Shown here: positions 26,171 to 35,473 of the stretch, piece after piece
Position numbering within the stretch: the first letter of the stretch is position 1
Layout of the letters: each line of letters opens with the position of its first letter
NCBI GenBank assembly: GCA_964544145.1
Contig: CAZJAT010000017.1
Location: forward strand, 1 to 35,688
DNA: 35,688 bases
Direction: 5' to 3'
Source: CAZJAT01 sp964544145
GTDB lineage: Bacteria > Hydrothermota > 32-111
Translations under genes and position numbers: made by a program
Notes under the pieces: generated by a model
What the model saw: only the letters and a program-made list of their open reading frames with translations
Database searches by the model: none
What the model was told of the DNA's origin: nothing

Positions 26171-26725
26171 TTATCTTTGATATAATTGTATGTACTGTAA
26201 ACCATTTGCTCCAAATCTTGATTCATACAATATTATGTTTTTAATAGTATATTCAGCACTTTCCTTTATGTCAAGTTTTTTATTTACTATATTGTCAATT
26301 GAAACTAATGGTTTGGTATTTTTTATCCTGGCCAATGTTATATGCGGTTTAAATGCCTTGCTGTCAAATAATATGCCCCTATCAGATAGGTTGCTTCTTA
26401 TATTATGTGCATATTTTCCCAAATTATGTGATACCTGCGGTTCAATGTACATAACAGATGGAATATTATTTCTGTAATAAAAATTTATCCCTCCCAAGCT
26501 TATGCGCGAAACAATAAATCCGCTTTTGTCTATAGCCATTTTAATATCTGCCATATTATTCTCAGCTACTTGCCCAAGAAAAGCTATGGTAATATGCATA
26601 TTTTCCGGTTTTACCCATTTAATTGAATTTGAATTAATCTCTCTCATGATCGAATTACAGTATATTTGCAGCTCATATTTCATATCAGCCGGTAAACCAT
26701 AAGCAATAAATAGCCTTTTATTCAT
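26171..26725 (-). CDS. thpR: RNA 2',3'-cyclic phosphodiesterase (2'-5' RNA ligase family)
   Basis: 184 residues of the 2H phosphoesterase superfamily. Both catalytic HxTx motifs are present: His44-Ile-Thr46 and His128-Ile-Thr130. The start MNKRLFIAYGLP resembles the common 'RLFIAI..P' opening. It overlaps cinA by 8 bases. The cinA-thpR-recA order is common across bacteria. Confidence 0.93.
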   Translation of the reverse strand: MNKRLFIAYGLPADMKYELQIYCNSIMREINSNSIKWVKPENMHITIAFLGQVAENNMADIKMAIDKSGFIVSRISLGGINFYYRNNIPSVMYIEPQVSHNLGKYAHNIRSNLSDRGILFDSKAFKPHITLARIKNTKPLVSIDNIVNKKLDIKESAEYTIKNIILYESRFGANGLQYIQLYQR

Positions 26726-27935
26726 TAAGCAATTCCCTTATCATCGTGAAAATAGCCCTATATACCGAAGTTTCCCTTATATTGTTCCTGCTGCCTGACA
26801 GAATAAGCTGTTTGGATATAATTCGCTCTCTGATTTCCACACTGTAGAATACTGTACCAATGGGTTTTTCTCGGCTTCCTCCATTAGGGCCGGCAATACC
26901 GGTAATCCCAATGCCAATATCTGTTTGCATTAAATTGCGAACAGCATGTGCCATTGCATCTGCAATTTCTCTGCTTACTGCACCAAATTTGTCTATTTTA
27001 GACCTGCTGATATTGAGGTTTTTTATTTTAACTTCATCTGAGTAGGCGATTATCCCGCCTTTAAAATAATTGCTTGAACCGCTGCTGTCTGTTAACACTT
27101 TCCCAAGTAAACCGCCTGTGCATGATTCTGCAACAGAAATTGACAATCCTTTTTCCGACAATAGATTATGAACAATTGAGATTAATTTCTCATTTTCATA
27201 TGAGGGAATTGTATTATCTCTGAAGGCCTTCATCGCAGATTCAATGATTCTGTCATTAAATACATTCAAATTAGTATTCTTGAAAATAACATCAATAAAC
27301 TCGTTGTTTGGAAGAAAAGCCATATGATGTAATTGCTTATCCGTTAATATCTTTCTTAATTTTGTTATAATCTCACTCTCAGTAATATCATACAATCTAA
27401 ATGTTGTCTGTGTATTTTCTTTCTTTTTCATTGTTATTGGAATAAGGACTTTTTCGGCTATTATTAATGCTTCTGCAGGCACTCCCGGAATGAGAATTAC
27501 AGTTGTATTTCCCTGTTTAATTATCTGCCCAAAAGCCATTCCTTCAGTATTTTCAACAAGTAATGCCCCTTCAATGACAGTTGACTGTTTAATCAGCAGT
27601 GATTCGTCTCTATCACTCCACTGGTCTTGATACATGTTATATATCATTTTATCTACAACTGTCTTCATATACATTGCTTCAGCTACTGCCCCTACTGTAA
27701 TATCATCAGGTGTTGGTCCCAAGCCCCCTGAAATAATTATGATATCACTTTTAGACATATATGCTCTCAATGTATCAATAATAATATCCCTGTCATCACC
27801 TATTGTTATATGATAATCCGTGGATATACCGTGTTTTAATGCGATATCGCTTATATCTCTGGCATTGGTATTGAGTGTGCGTCCATTAAGCAGTTCATCG
27901 CCAATATTTATTAAACAAAGAGATTTTTTATGCAT
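26718..27935 (-). CDS. cinA: CinA: nicotinamide-nucleotide amidase / competence-damage protein
   Basis: 405 residues in two domains. The N-terminal MoCF-like domain shows LINIGDELLNGRTLNTN and SGGLGPTPDD; it is the ADP-ribose-type pyrophosphatase part. The C-terminal PncC domain has SVAESCTGGLLGKVLTDSSG and GITGIAGPNGG, which deamidates nicotinamide mononucleotide. The ATG at 27935 is preferred because it matches the family start, although a weak GGAT is the only ribosome site; ATG at 27947 would add four residues. It overlaps pgpA by 25 bases. Confidence 0.95.
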   Translation of the reverse strand: MHKKSLCLINIGDELLNGRTLNTNARDISDIALKHGISTDYHITIGDDRDIIIDTLRAYMSKSDIIIISGGLGPTPDDITVGAVAEAMYMKTVVDKMIYNMYQDQWSDRDESLLIKQSTVIEGALLVENTEGMAFGQIIKQGNTTVILIPGVPAEALIIAEKVLIPITMKKKENTQTTFRLYDITESEIITKLRKILTDKQLHHMAFLPNNEFIDVIFKNTNLNVFNDRIIESAMKAFRDNTIPSYENEKLISIVHNLLSEKGLSISVAESCTGGLLGKVLTDSSGSSNYFKGGIIAYSDEVKIKNLNISRSKIDKFGAVSREIADAMAHAVRNLMQTDIGIGITGIAGPNGGSREKPIGTVFYSVEIRERIISKQLILSGSRNNIRETSVYRAIFTMIRELLNE

Positions 27936-28363
27936 ATAATAATCCATAAACAAATATTTGCCATTATTCCTGATATAATATCATCCATCATTACACCTGC
28001 TCCTCCATGTATATCCTGCATTCTGTTAACCGGAAATGGCTTATAAATATCAAAGAATCTGAATAATACAAAAGCAATGGCATACATCCAAACTGAATAG
28101 GGAATAAGGAAAAGTGATATTGCCATTCCGGCAAATTCATCAATCACAATTCGGCTGCTGTCATGTCCCCAAATCATTTCTGATATTTCAGATATATACG
28201 TGCCTATGATAATTGATAATACTGTAAGTATATAAATAATTCTGAAATCCCTTAAATAGAAAAAAAGCAAAACTGTCACAAGAGCTGCAGCAGTACCTCC
28301 CCCCTTCTTAATATAACCGATGAAAAATACTGAAGCTATAATTTTTGAAAGGAATATCTTCAT
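27911..28363 (-). CDS. pgpA: Phosphatidylglycerophosphatase A
   Basis: 150 residues with four hydrophobic helices, inner membrane. It removes the phosphate from phosphatidylglycerophosphate to make phosphatidylglycerol. Motifs IDEFAGM, RFFDIYKPFPV and GGAGVMMDDIISG hold the conserved acidic residues. The usual N-terminal 'GxxPxAPGT' region is altered to KKGGGTAAA, but the Gly-Thr is kept. The ATG shares ATGA with the stop of the CheW-domain gene. It links the chemosensory-type genes to the cinA-recA set. Confidence 0.95.
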   Translation of the reverse strand: MKIFLSKIIASVFFIGYIKKGGGTAAALVTVLLFFYLRDFRIIYILTVLSIIIGTYISEISEMIWGHDSSRIVIDEFAGMAISLFLIPYSVWMYAIAFVLFRFFDIYKPFPVNRMQDIHGGAGVMMDDIISGIMANICLWIIICIKNLFV

Positions 28364-29100
28364 CTGTAATCTTCCGGCAGAGCCCTTATTTCTTTCAAAT
28401 CTGAATTACTTAATATTTTGTTATGGTCTAATATTATTATAATCTTATCATCCTTCTTTAATCCTACACTGCTTATATACTGCATCTGATGCTCCGGTAA
28501 AAAAGATGGAATATTGCCGATTTTATCGGATTCAATCCTTACAATACCAATCAGGTAATTAACAAAGATTCCAATTCTCATGTTATTGGAATCAAGGATT
28601 ACAATCGAACCATCCGATATATTATCATCATTCATATTAAATCTCTTTCTGATATCCAGAACAGGCAGAACACCATCCTTTGTATTGAGGATTCCCTTTA
28701 TAAAATCACTTTTATTACCCACATCCAAAGGTTTCTTATATTTAATTATCTGCCTGACATAATCACTGTCTATTCCATACTCTTCATTCCCAAGTAGAAA
28801 TCCGACAAATTCCCTTGTTTCCACAATATCCTCTTTCTTATCTTTTTTAAGAATAGAGGACAACTCAACATGTTTATTGATTTCAGCTTCTGCTGCCTTT
28901 TTCGGAATTACCTTTTCCTTAATTTCACCCGAAGCAGATTGTATGGTTTTTTCTTTTTCTGTTTTTATATTCCTATTTTCTGAAAATACTATTTTAGTTT
29001 TGTTTTTTTCAATTTTTTCTTTTTTCTTGATTTTCTTATTTGTATTTTTCTTGGCTGACTTATTATTCATAATTTCTGATAAATCAATTTTCTTTTTCAT
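28360..29100 (-). CDS. CheW-domain protein with lysine-rich N-terminal extension
   Basis: 246 residues. The first 90 or so are highly charged (Lys/Glu/Asn-rich, KKNTNKKIKKKEKIEKNKT) and probably disordered. From about 90 on a CheW adaptor domain is clear: EFVGFLLGNEEYGIDSDYVRQI, then FIKGILNTKDGVLPVLDIRKRF, GIFVNYLIGIVRI and a C-terminal IIILDHNKIL strand. CheW links receptors to CheA; the long charged extension is unusual. The ATG at 29100 is preferred because GGAG is at correct distance; an in-frame ATG at 29112 overlaps that site. It overlaps the TPR gene by 17 bases. Confidence 0.88.
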   Translation of the reverse strand: MKKKIDLSEIMNNKSAKKNTNKKIKKKEKIEKNKTKIVFSENRNIKTEKEKTIQSASGEIKEKVIPKKAAEAEINKHVELSSILKKDKKEDIVETREFVGFLLGNEEYGIDSDYVRQIIKYKKPLDVGNKSDFIKGILNTKDGVLPVLDIRKRFNMNDDNISDGSIVILDSNNMRIGIFVNYLIGIVRIESDKIGNIPSFLPEHQMQYISSVGLKKDDKIIIILDHNKILSNSDLKEIRALPEDYR

Positions 29101-29932
29101 TTTTATCTCCATTTATATCTTTCAAAATATCCTCGGCTCTCTGTGCCCACTTATTATACCTGTTCTTTTCAATTAATGAATTGAAAAGATTCACAGCTTT
29201 AATTCTTTTATTCATATCCAGATATGTTTTTGCTTCATAATAGTAAGCTTCCATGTGATTGGGTGCAATCTTTTTAGTTTTCTGGAAAAACTTCAATGCA
29301 TCATGATACATCTTTCTCTCATAATAAATAAGACCCAGATAGAAATTGGCATAGATCAATGACATCTTATCATTAGCAGAGTTCAGCACACTAGATAAAT
29401 GTTCTATTGCTTCTCCATATATTCCTTTCTTAAAACATACAAATCCCAGATTATTCTTAGCAAGAGCATTTTCATGATCTTTGTTAAGTACTCCCTGAAA
29501 AATTATCATTGCATCGTCAAAGCGTTCCTTATGAATATAAGCCCATCCCAGCAGATTCATGGTCTTTATATCATCAGGTGCCAATTTATGAGCTTTTTCC
29601 AGTACACTTATCGCATCATCATATTGCTCATCAACCATGAAGTTCCACCCCTTGTCAATAAAAGTTGTCAAATCAACAGGAGATATCTTCATTGACTGTA
29701 CAAAGGACTGAAGATTGGTCGAGCTGGTTCCCTTTGGTGTCTTAATCTTTTGAACTAATGTTCTAATCCTTGTATTAGTAAATTTAACAAAATTATTCAT
29801 TTTTATTAATTCTTCATATCTCAATTTCAGCATATTCTTAACTTCATCAGCATCATAATTGCCGGAATTTATCTTTTTCTCTATATCTGATATCTCTTTA
29901 TCAATTAATTCTTTAAACTCTTTCCATTCCAC
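29084..29932 (-). CDS. TPR-repeat protein in chemosensory cluster
   Basis: 282 residues, no signal peptide, so cytoplasmic. An N-terminal helical part (1-75) is followed by about five TPR repeats (residues about 90-270), with clear units such as NLLGWAYIHKERFDDAMIIF and NNLGFVCFKKGIYGEAIEHL. The GTG start at 29932 has GGAG eight bases upstream and lies within the end of cheB (20-base overlap). It is probably a protein-interaction scaffold, perhaps regulating CheR or CheB. Confidence 0.88.
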   Translation of the reverse strand: MEWKEFKELIDKEISDIEKKINSGNYDADEVKNMLKLRYEELIKMNNFVKFTNTRIRTLVQKIKTPKGTSSTNLQSFVQSMKISPVDLTTFIDKGWNFMVDEQYDDAISVLEKAHKLAPDDIKTMNLLGWAYIHKERFDDAMIIFQGVLNKDHENALAKNNLGFVCFKKGIYGEAIEHLSSVLNSANDKMSLIYANFYLGLIYYERKMYHDALKFFQKTKKIAPNHMEAYYYEAKTYLDMNKRIKAVNLFNSLIEKNRYNKWAQRAEDILKDINGDKNEKEN

Positions 29933-30956
29933 TCAAATGCTCCTCAATTTTCTTTGCCATTGCAAATTTACTGTACACATAATCCACTTTGCCTGTACTA
30001 TTTGCACTCTTCGGCATTCCATATATTATTGCACTCTGTTCAGATTCACAAATATTAATTCCTCCGCTTAATTTTATCATTTCAATACCTTCTGTCCCGT
30101 CTTTTCCCATACCCGTCAATACTACACCCATTATTCTGTGCTGAAAATACTTTACAGCTGAGAGCATCATGATATCAGCAGAAGGTTTCACTGAATGATA
30201 TGATGGAGAATCATCTATACGAATCAGACCCTGCTCATCAAATATGAGATGTTTCCCTCCCTGTGCAATGACACACTCTCCTTCATTAAGTACTGCACCA
30301 TCATATGCTTCATAAACATTAAGCATTGAAATAGCATTCAATCTCTCTGCAAATGACGCTGTAAATCCTGATGGCATATGCTGAACAATGGCAATCCCCG
30401 CTTTAATATCCATACTTATCTTTGGAATAATTTCCATGAGAGTTTTGGGGCCTCCAGTTGAACAAGCAATTGCAACAAGAGTCTGCGCTTTCCGAACCGG
30501 ACGGAGTTTTGAACTGATTTCTTTAAATTGCGTACTGGATTCCATCACTGTGCTCATATTGACCTGTGAGGCACTCAGAATTTTACTCCTGATTTCTTCA
30601 GCCTTCACTTGAATATCCAGGGAAACAGAGCCGGAAGGTTTTTCCACAATCTCAAATGCTCCAATCTCCAATGCTCTCAATGATATTTTTGAACCTTTCT
30701 TTGAATAAGCAGATAATATTATTACTGGCACAGGTTTTATCTTCAATATTCTCTCTAAACACAATAAACCATTCAATTTAGGCATTTCAATATCTAATGT
30801 CACAATATCAGGATTATAAAATCTGAATTTATCAATTGCTTCTATACCGTCTTTTGCTTCAGCAACAACCGAATAGCCATCAGTACTATTTACAATATCA
30901 CTTATAAGACGTCTCATTAGGACTGAATCATCTACAACCAGCACCTTTTTAGTCAA
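29913..30956 (-). CDS. cheB: Chemotaxis protein-glutamate methylesterase CheB
   Basis: 347 residues. The receiver domain has Asp10, phospho-acceptor Asp55 (VTLDIEMPKLNG) and Lys107. The methylesterase domain carries the Ser-His-Asp triad: Ser166 in ACSTGGP, His193 in VQHMPSGFT, Asp286 in TGMGKDG. It demethylates or deamidates receptors when phosphorylated by CheA. The TTG start shares TTGA with the cheD stop and has GGGGAG upstream. All catalytic residues are intact, so receptors with modifiable glutamates should exist elsewhere in the genome. Confidence 0.96.
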   Translation of the reverse strand: MTKKVLVVDDSVLMRRLISDIVNSTDGYSVVAEAKDGIEAIDKFRFYNPDIVTLDIEMPKLNGLLCLERILKIKPVPVIILSAYSKKGSKISLRALEIGAFEIVEKPSGSVSLDIQVKAEEIRSKILSASQVNMSTVMESSTQFKEISSKLRPVRKAQTLVAIACSTGGPKTLMEIIPKISMDIKAGIAIVQHMPSGFTASFAERLNAISMLNVYEAYDGAVLNEGECVIAQGGKHLIFDEQGLIRIDDSPSYHSVKPSADIMMLSAVKYFQHRIMGVVLTGMGKDGTEGIEMIKLSGGINICESEQSAIIYGMPKSANSTGKVDYVYSKFAMAKKIEEHLSGMERV

Positions 30957-31432
30957 AGAATAATCTCCCCGTTCTTAAATGAAGTTACCCTCACTACACC
31001 TGTTTTCAGAATAAATTCAACGGTTCTGCTGTAATCCTCCCCTACATCAGTTCCAATAATAGGAATCTTATGTTCCTTTAATATTCTTCTTGCAGATTCA
31101 ATATTTCTGTATCCTACAGATTCTTTTTTGTTTCTGATGAATTCAGAAAACATATTGGCTCCGCCAATAATCTTAGCTTCCATTCTATATGTCTTTGCTC
31201 CCACGATTTCCATTTTCTGTATGAGTCTATTTGTACCTGTATCTGAGTATTTGAACTCATTCAGCACATTCCTCTTGGCAATTCTCTGCGGCAGCATATA
31301 ATGTATTAATCCCCCGATTTTTTTTGCTCTGTCATATAGAGTAATTGCTACACATGAACCCAATCCAACGGTTTTTAATATATCATCCTCAAATCCTATG
31401 TTTGCATCAGCAATCTTAATTTTAATTTCCAA
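30953..31432 (-). CDS. cheD: Chemoreceptor glutamine deamidase CheD
   Basis: 159 residues from a TTG at 31432. The core GLGSCVAITLYD holds the catalytic Cys27, and His44 lies in LIHYMLP. CheD deamidates receptor glutamines and can interact with CheC. I chose this TTG because it gives MEIKIKIADANIG, which starts like other CheD proteins, with AGGA close upstream; another TTG at 31462 would add ten residues. No ATG fits. It overlaps cheR by 11 bases and cheB by four. Confidence 0.92.
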   Translation of the reverse strand: MEIKIKIADANIGFEDDILKTVGLGSCVAITLYDRAKKIGGLIHYMLPQRIAKRNVLNEFKYSDTGTNRLIQKMEIVGAKTYRMEAKIIGGANMFSEFIRNKKESVGYRNIESARRILKEHKIPIIGTDVGEDYSRTVEFILKTGVVRVTSFKNGEIIL

Positions 31433-32225
31433 TTTTCCTGTAAATCCTCTGCTTTTTATCAATTACTTCAAAATAATTCCGAAAATTACCCATAACAATT
31501 TCAATTTTTCCCAACATCAAAATCCCATTTTCATTAAGCATTTCATGATAAACCTGCATTATCATTTCCTGAAATTCTTTTGAAAAGTATATAAGAACAT
31601 TTCTGCATAATATGATGTCAAAATTCCCCAGTTTTCTCAACATTCCAAAATCTTTAATATTAACAATCTTGAAATCAATATTTTTCCTGTATTCACCTTT
31701 AAGATAAAAATGTTCATTTGTTTCTTCAAAATACTTTACTTTCTCCTGCGGACTCAATTCCTTCATAGAGAAAGAGGGATAAATACCTTTTCTTGCTTTC
31801 TCAATGATTTGTTCATCCACATCAATACCTGTTACAGAATAACCGAAATCATACATACGTTTTAGATTGTGAAGCATCAACCCTATTGTATAAGGTTCTT
31901 CGCCGGATGAACATCCCACTGATAAGACTTTGATATATTTATTTTTCCTGATAAAATCATCCTTCATCATACTCTCAATACTTTCAAATGCATCCCTGTT
32001 TCTAAAGAATCTGGTTACATTTATAGTGATAGTATCCTTGAGTATGTCTTTTTCTTCAGGATGCTGTCTCAAATATACTAAATAATCATTATATGTTTCT
32101 GTATCCGTATATCGCATTCTCAGCTTTATCCTTCTCTTAAATGGTCTCTCTTTGTATAGAGTCCCATCTATTTGCAGCTCCTCGCTGATATAGGAAATAA
32201 GTGTGCTGTATCCTGACTCATCCAT
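31422..32225 (-). CDS. cheR: Chemotaxis protein methyltransferase CheR
   Basis: 267 residues; methylates receptor glutamates with S-adenosylmethionine. The N-terminal helical domain is followed by the SAM-binding GCSSGEEPY at 104-112, VTGIDVDEQII and the CRNVLIYF motif. No TPR or other extension is fused to it; TPR proteins are encoded separately on both sides. The ATG overlaps the upstream gene by 8 bases. Confidence 0.96.
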   Translation of the reverse strand: MDESGYSTLISYISEELQIDGTLYKERPFKRRIKLRMRYTDTETYNDYLVYLRQHPEEKDILKDTITINVTRFFRNRDAFESIESMMKDDFIRKNKYIKVLSVGCSSGEEPYTIGLMLHNLKRMYDFGYSVTGIDVDEQIIEKARKGIYPSFSMKELSPQEKVKYFEETNEHFYLKGEYRKNIDFKIVNIKDFGMLRKLGNFDIILCRNVLIYFSKEFQEMIMQVYHEMLNENGILMLGKIEIVMGNFRNYFEVIDKKQRIYRKIGN

Positions 32226-33813
32226 TCTTAACCGTATCCAATGTTTTTCTGAGAATCTGATTATCCGGTTGTATTGCTAATGCCTTTTCCCAGTAATATA
32301 GTGCATTCTTTTTATCCATTTTCTTGAATTTTACATTGCCCAATTTATAATAAAAATCAAAATCATCTTTATAAAGCGTTATTGCCTCTTCAAGCTGTTC
32401 TTCTGCTTTTGCAAAATTTTTATCTTTAAAATAGAGATTGATGAGTGCTTTATAACATCCAACGTTCCGGTCTGAATTATCCAATGCCTTTTTCAGCATA
32501 TGTTCAGCTGACTCAAATTTATCAAGATTGATATATATCTGACCAATATTGTAATAAACCTGCCATATACTCGGGTCTTTTTTTGTTACTGCAAGGAATT
32601 CATCAACCGCTTCATTGATTTTGCCGTTTTCAAGATATACCATTGCAAGATAATAATGCGCATATCCCAAACTGGGATCAATTGTTATGGATACTTTTAA
32701 TTTTTCCTCAGCATCAGAAAGCAAATTCTGGAAATATGCAAGTATACCACAATTAGCAAGTATCTTTGCATTTTCAGGGTCCTGTTTGATAGCTCTTTCA
32801 TAAAAATCATCAGCCCTTTCATATTGACCTAATTTTTCCAGTGTTAATGCAATATTATTAAGCAATGCCACATTATTGACACCCAATTTGAGTAATTCCT
32901 CAAAGGCCTTCATCGCTTCAGCATAATTACGGGTTCTGAAATTAATCATACCCACATAAAAGTTTGCAAGCAAATTGGTTTTATCAATCTGAATTATATA
33001 TTTAAATTCCCTTAATGCCTCTTCAAACATCTCGGTCAACAAAAATGCCAGACCAAGATTATGGTGTTCATTAACTTGTTCCTGATTAGTTATCTTTGAC
33101 TGCAAATCAACCTCTTCGCCTTCATATATATAACCAATTTTCTTTAAATCATAGACTGCTCTTGCTGTTTCATATTTGCCCAGATGCGACCGCTCATACA
33201 ATTCCCTCAATGTCCTTCGGCTGTTGATTAGTTTGAGTATTCCAATTTCATCATCATTGAGTTTCAGTGTATCACTGATATTTGTTTTCATAAGAATGGC
33301 ATTGTCAGGCGGTAATTCACTTTCAATTACAGACCATTCATCAACCTTGCGAGCCTGTTCCAGCAGAATGTCATCTGGATTCAATTCAATGGTTATTGTC
33401 TCTTCCCCGGGTTTTATATCCGGTTCAAAATTAAAAAATCCGTCTTCCCATGTTAAAAAGGTAAATATTGTATCTGTGATCTGTCTTCTCACACTATTAT
33501 TAAGCATTTCCCTGCTTATTGATCCCATGTTCACCAATATGTCACCAAGCCGGACATTATGGTTTTCATCTTCCTGAATCTGCAATGCTTTTTCAAGCAT
33601 TTCATCCGTTATTACACCTTGATTGAGTAATATCTGTCCAATTCTATCTTCCCTATTAACAATTGAGCAGTATATTACCTTGCCATTCTTGAAGAAAATG
33701 TCACCAAAATTCTTCCTGTCAGATAGACTCAATACACCTGTTTTTTTGCCCAAAGAGAGTAATTGTATTACATCAGGAAGCGATGCTTCATTCAAGTTTC
33801 CTTTTATGCTCAT
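32218..33813 (-). CDS. DUF4388 and TPR-repeat protein
   Basis: 531 residues, cytoplasmic. Residues 1 to about 160 match the DUF4388 pattern, beginning KGNLNEASLPDVIQLLSLGKKTGVL, with a helical stretch (GQILLNQGVITDEMLEKAL) reminiscent of the GSPII_E_N fold found in type II secretion/type IV pilus ATPases. Residues about 175-235 form a winged-helix-like part, and about 240-525 hold eight or so TPR repeats (NNIALTLEKLGQYERADDFYERA; YYLAMVYLENGKINEAVDEF). DUF4388 proteins often occur with two-component, MglA and pilus genes. AAGGATTAAT lies before the ATG, and only one base separates it from the AAA+ gene. Confidence 0.88.
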   Translation of the reverse strand: MSIKGNLNEASLPDVIQLLSLGKKTGVLSLSDRKNFGDIFFKNGKVIYCSIVNREDRIGQILLNQGVITDEMLEKALQIQEDENHNVRLGDILVNMGSISREMLNNSVRRQITDTIFTFLTWEDGFFNFEPDIKPGEETITIELNPDDILLEQARKVDEWSVIESELPPDNAILMKTNISDTLKLNDDEIGILKLINSRRTLRELYERSHLGKYETARAVYDLKKIGYIYEGEEVDLQSKITNQEQVNEHHNLGLAFLLTEMFEEALREFKYIIQIDKTNLLANFYVGMINFRTRNYAEAMKAFEELLKLGVNNVALLNNIALTLEKLGQYERADDFYERAIKQDPENAKILANCGILAYFQNLLSDAEEKLKVSITIDPSLGYAHYYLAMVYLENGKINEAVDEFLAVTKKDPSIWQVYYNIGQIYINLDKFESAEHMLKKALDNSDRNVGCYKALINLYFKDKNFAKAEEQLEEAITLYKDDFDFYYKLGNVKFKKMDKKNALYYWEKALAIQPDNQILRKTLDTVKNG

Positions 33814-33814
33814 A

Positions 33815-35473
33815 TTAATCCTTAAACTCTACATACAATCTATCATGTTCATTCGTCCATGTCTTAATAAGATTAGATGTATCAAATTGGCTTTTTATTT
33901 TCTTTTTCAGCCTTTCTTTCTTCGGGAATATTTGATGTATCTGATTGATATCCGGGATTTGTTCTTTTGTGAGCTCTGCCAATTCCTTTATGTGACTCTC
34001 TACATGAGATAGAGGTATTGAAATGTTGTCAATAATATAATTAAGCATAATCTCATCAATTGGTATATTGAATTTGTTTAAAAATTGTTTAATAATGCTT
34101 TTCTCAATAAACAATGATGAGGGCTGAATATTCAAAGTTGGATACTGATTCAGGTATTCAAGCAATTCCTTGTCTTCAATACTGTATTTTCTATGCATAG
34201 TGATAACTTTAGGCACAGAATTCATGACAAGCTGTTTCAAGAATTTTCTGTCACTGCAGGCATTGAATACATCATCAAAATCATCTATAAGCAGCATTTC
34301 CATTTCCAGTAAATGCTTTTGTATATAGTGATCATTCACAGCATCATTCACATTTTCTTTATCCAGAATAATGACCTTATCATCAACCATTTCATTGAGT
34401 ATGGCATTAAGTAAATGAGATTTTCCTGAACCAGCTGAACCGGTAATTGTAATAAGAAGATCTGTATTTTCTTTACTTATTATTTGAGTTATTTTGTCAT
34501 ATGCAGATCTATTTGTTGAATCAGGAATAAAATTACTATAATACATTTCAAGCTTAATCCTTCTTCTGAAAAACCTGAAATAATTTATCTTATCTTTTAA
34601 TTCATTTATTTTTTTCTCAATTATATCGCAGCTGTCAGGATCAAACAGTAATTCTTCAATTTCCTTAGCATCCTGATTGAAATGCTGTGTATTCAGTACT
34701 CCATAATCTTTATGAAGTTCCATCAGTTTTCTTACTTTGCTTGTGAAACTATCAAATTCATCCTTAATCTTATTGATATCCCGATTATTAATAATTTTCT
34801 TCAATCTGTTTACATTGAAATTTTTCATTTCCCACACATACAGTTTCTCAATATATTTGTCTCTTATTTCCACCTCATCAAGTTGTTCATTAACACCTGC
34901 TTCTTCTTTAATGTCAGAAATGAATTTAGCAAAATTGCTGAATACTGATTTCTGAGCTTCAATCGGTTCGGTATGTTTTTTAATTTCAGCAATTATTGCT
35001 TTATCATTTAATTCTTTATATAGAGGGAATCTCTCGCTAATTATCTGATCTGATGCAATAATAATCTGCGTAGATTCATGAATTTCATTTAATATTGATT
35101 TCATCAGCGAATATGCTTCATCATTATTTTCTATCATTTCGGCATTAACAATTGCGAGCACACTGCAATAAGTAAAATATTTTTTATACTGATTAAGAAG
35201 AGCTAAGGTATTTGTTTCAATTAAATCTTTGATATCAATTTTAAAAATAAATGTATCCGGAAAATGTTTCTGGAAATTTAATGCAATTATTGATATAAAC
35301 TCATTTGCTTCATTAACACTGCCATTGATTATTAGAACCTCATTTATCAGCTTACCTTGTGAAAAAGCAAATTCAAGCTGCTGATTCAGGATTGGTGAAA
35401 ATGATGAAATATCCCTATCACTTTTAATAAATCTGTTAAAATGTTGTTGAAACAGTACTATATTATTATTCAT
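33815..35473 (-). CDS. Tandem DnaA-like AAA+ protein with degenerate first module
   Basis: 552 residues. The C-terminal half is a DnaA/Hda-type ATPase: YYSNFIPDSTNRSAYDKI (about 311-328) mirrors the DnaA 'FDNFVVGxSNRxAHAA' opening, Walker A is GSAGSGKS at 345-352, Walker B MLLIDDFDDVF at 393-403, and HVESHIKELAEL at about 490-501 mirrors the DnaA arginine-helix region. Residues about 20-165 look like the same fold without a P-loop (IINGSVNEANEF at 49-59), yet keep the sensor-like IIIASDQIISERFPLYKEL. A linker with LYVWEMKNFNVNRLKKI and coiled coil joins them. There is no C-terminal DnaA DNA-binding domain, so it is not the replication initiator. It is coupled to the GTPase gene by ATGA. Confidence 0.82.
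   Translation of the reverse strand: MNNNIVLFQQHFNRFIKSDRDISSFSPILNQQLEFAFSQGKLINEVLIINGSVNEANEFISIIALNFQKHFPDTFIFKIDIKDLIETNTLALLNQYKKYFTYCSVLAIVNAEMIENNDEAYSLMKSILNEIHESTQIIIASDQIISERFPLYKELNDKAIIAEIKKHTEPIEAQKSVFSNFAKFISDIKEEAGVNEQLDEVEIRDKYIEKLYVWEMKNFNVNRLKKIINNRDINKIKDEFDSFTSKVRKLMELHKDYGVLNTQHFNQDAKEIEELLFDPDSCDIIEKKINELKDKINYFRFFRRRIKLEMYYSNFIPDSTNRSAYDKITQIISKENTDLLITITGSAGSGKSHLLNAILNEMVDDKVIILDKENVNDAVNDHYIQKHLLEMEMLLIDDFDDVFNACSDRKFLKQLVMNSVPKVITMHRKYSIEDKELLEYLNQYPTLNIQPSSLFIEKSIIKQFLNKFNIPIDEIMLNYIIDNISIPLSHVESHIKELAELTKEQIPDINQIHQIFPKKERLKKKIKSQFDTSNLIKTWTNEHDRLYVEFKD

Noticed and set aside
33815..35473. Replication initiator DnaA and a nearby origin
   Set aside because: There is no C-terminal helix-turn-helix DNA-binding domain, no dnaN/gyrB neighbours and no DnaA-box cluster seen.
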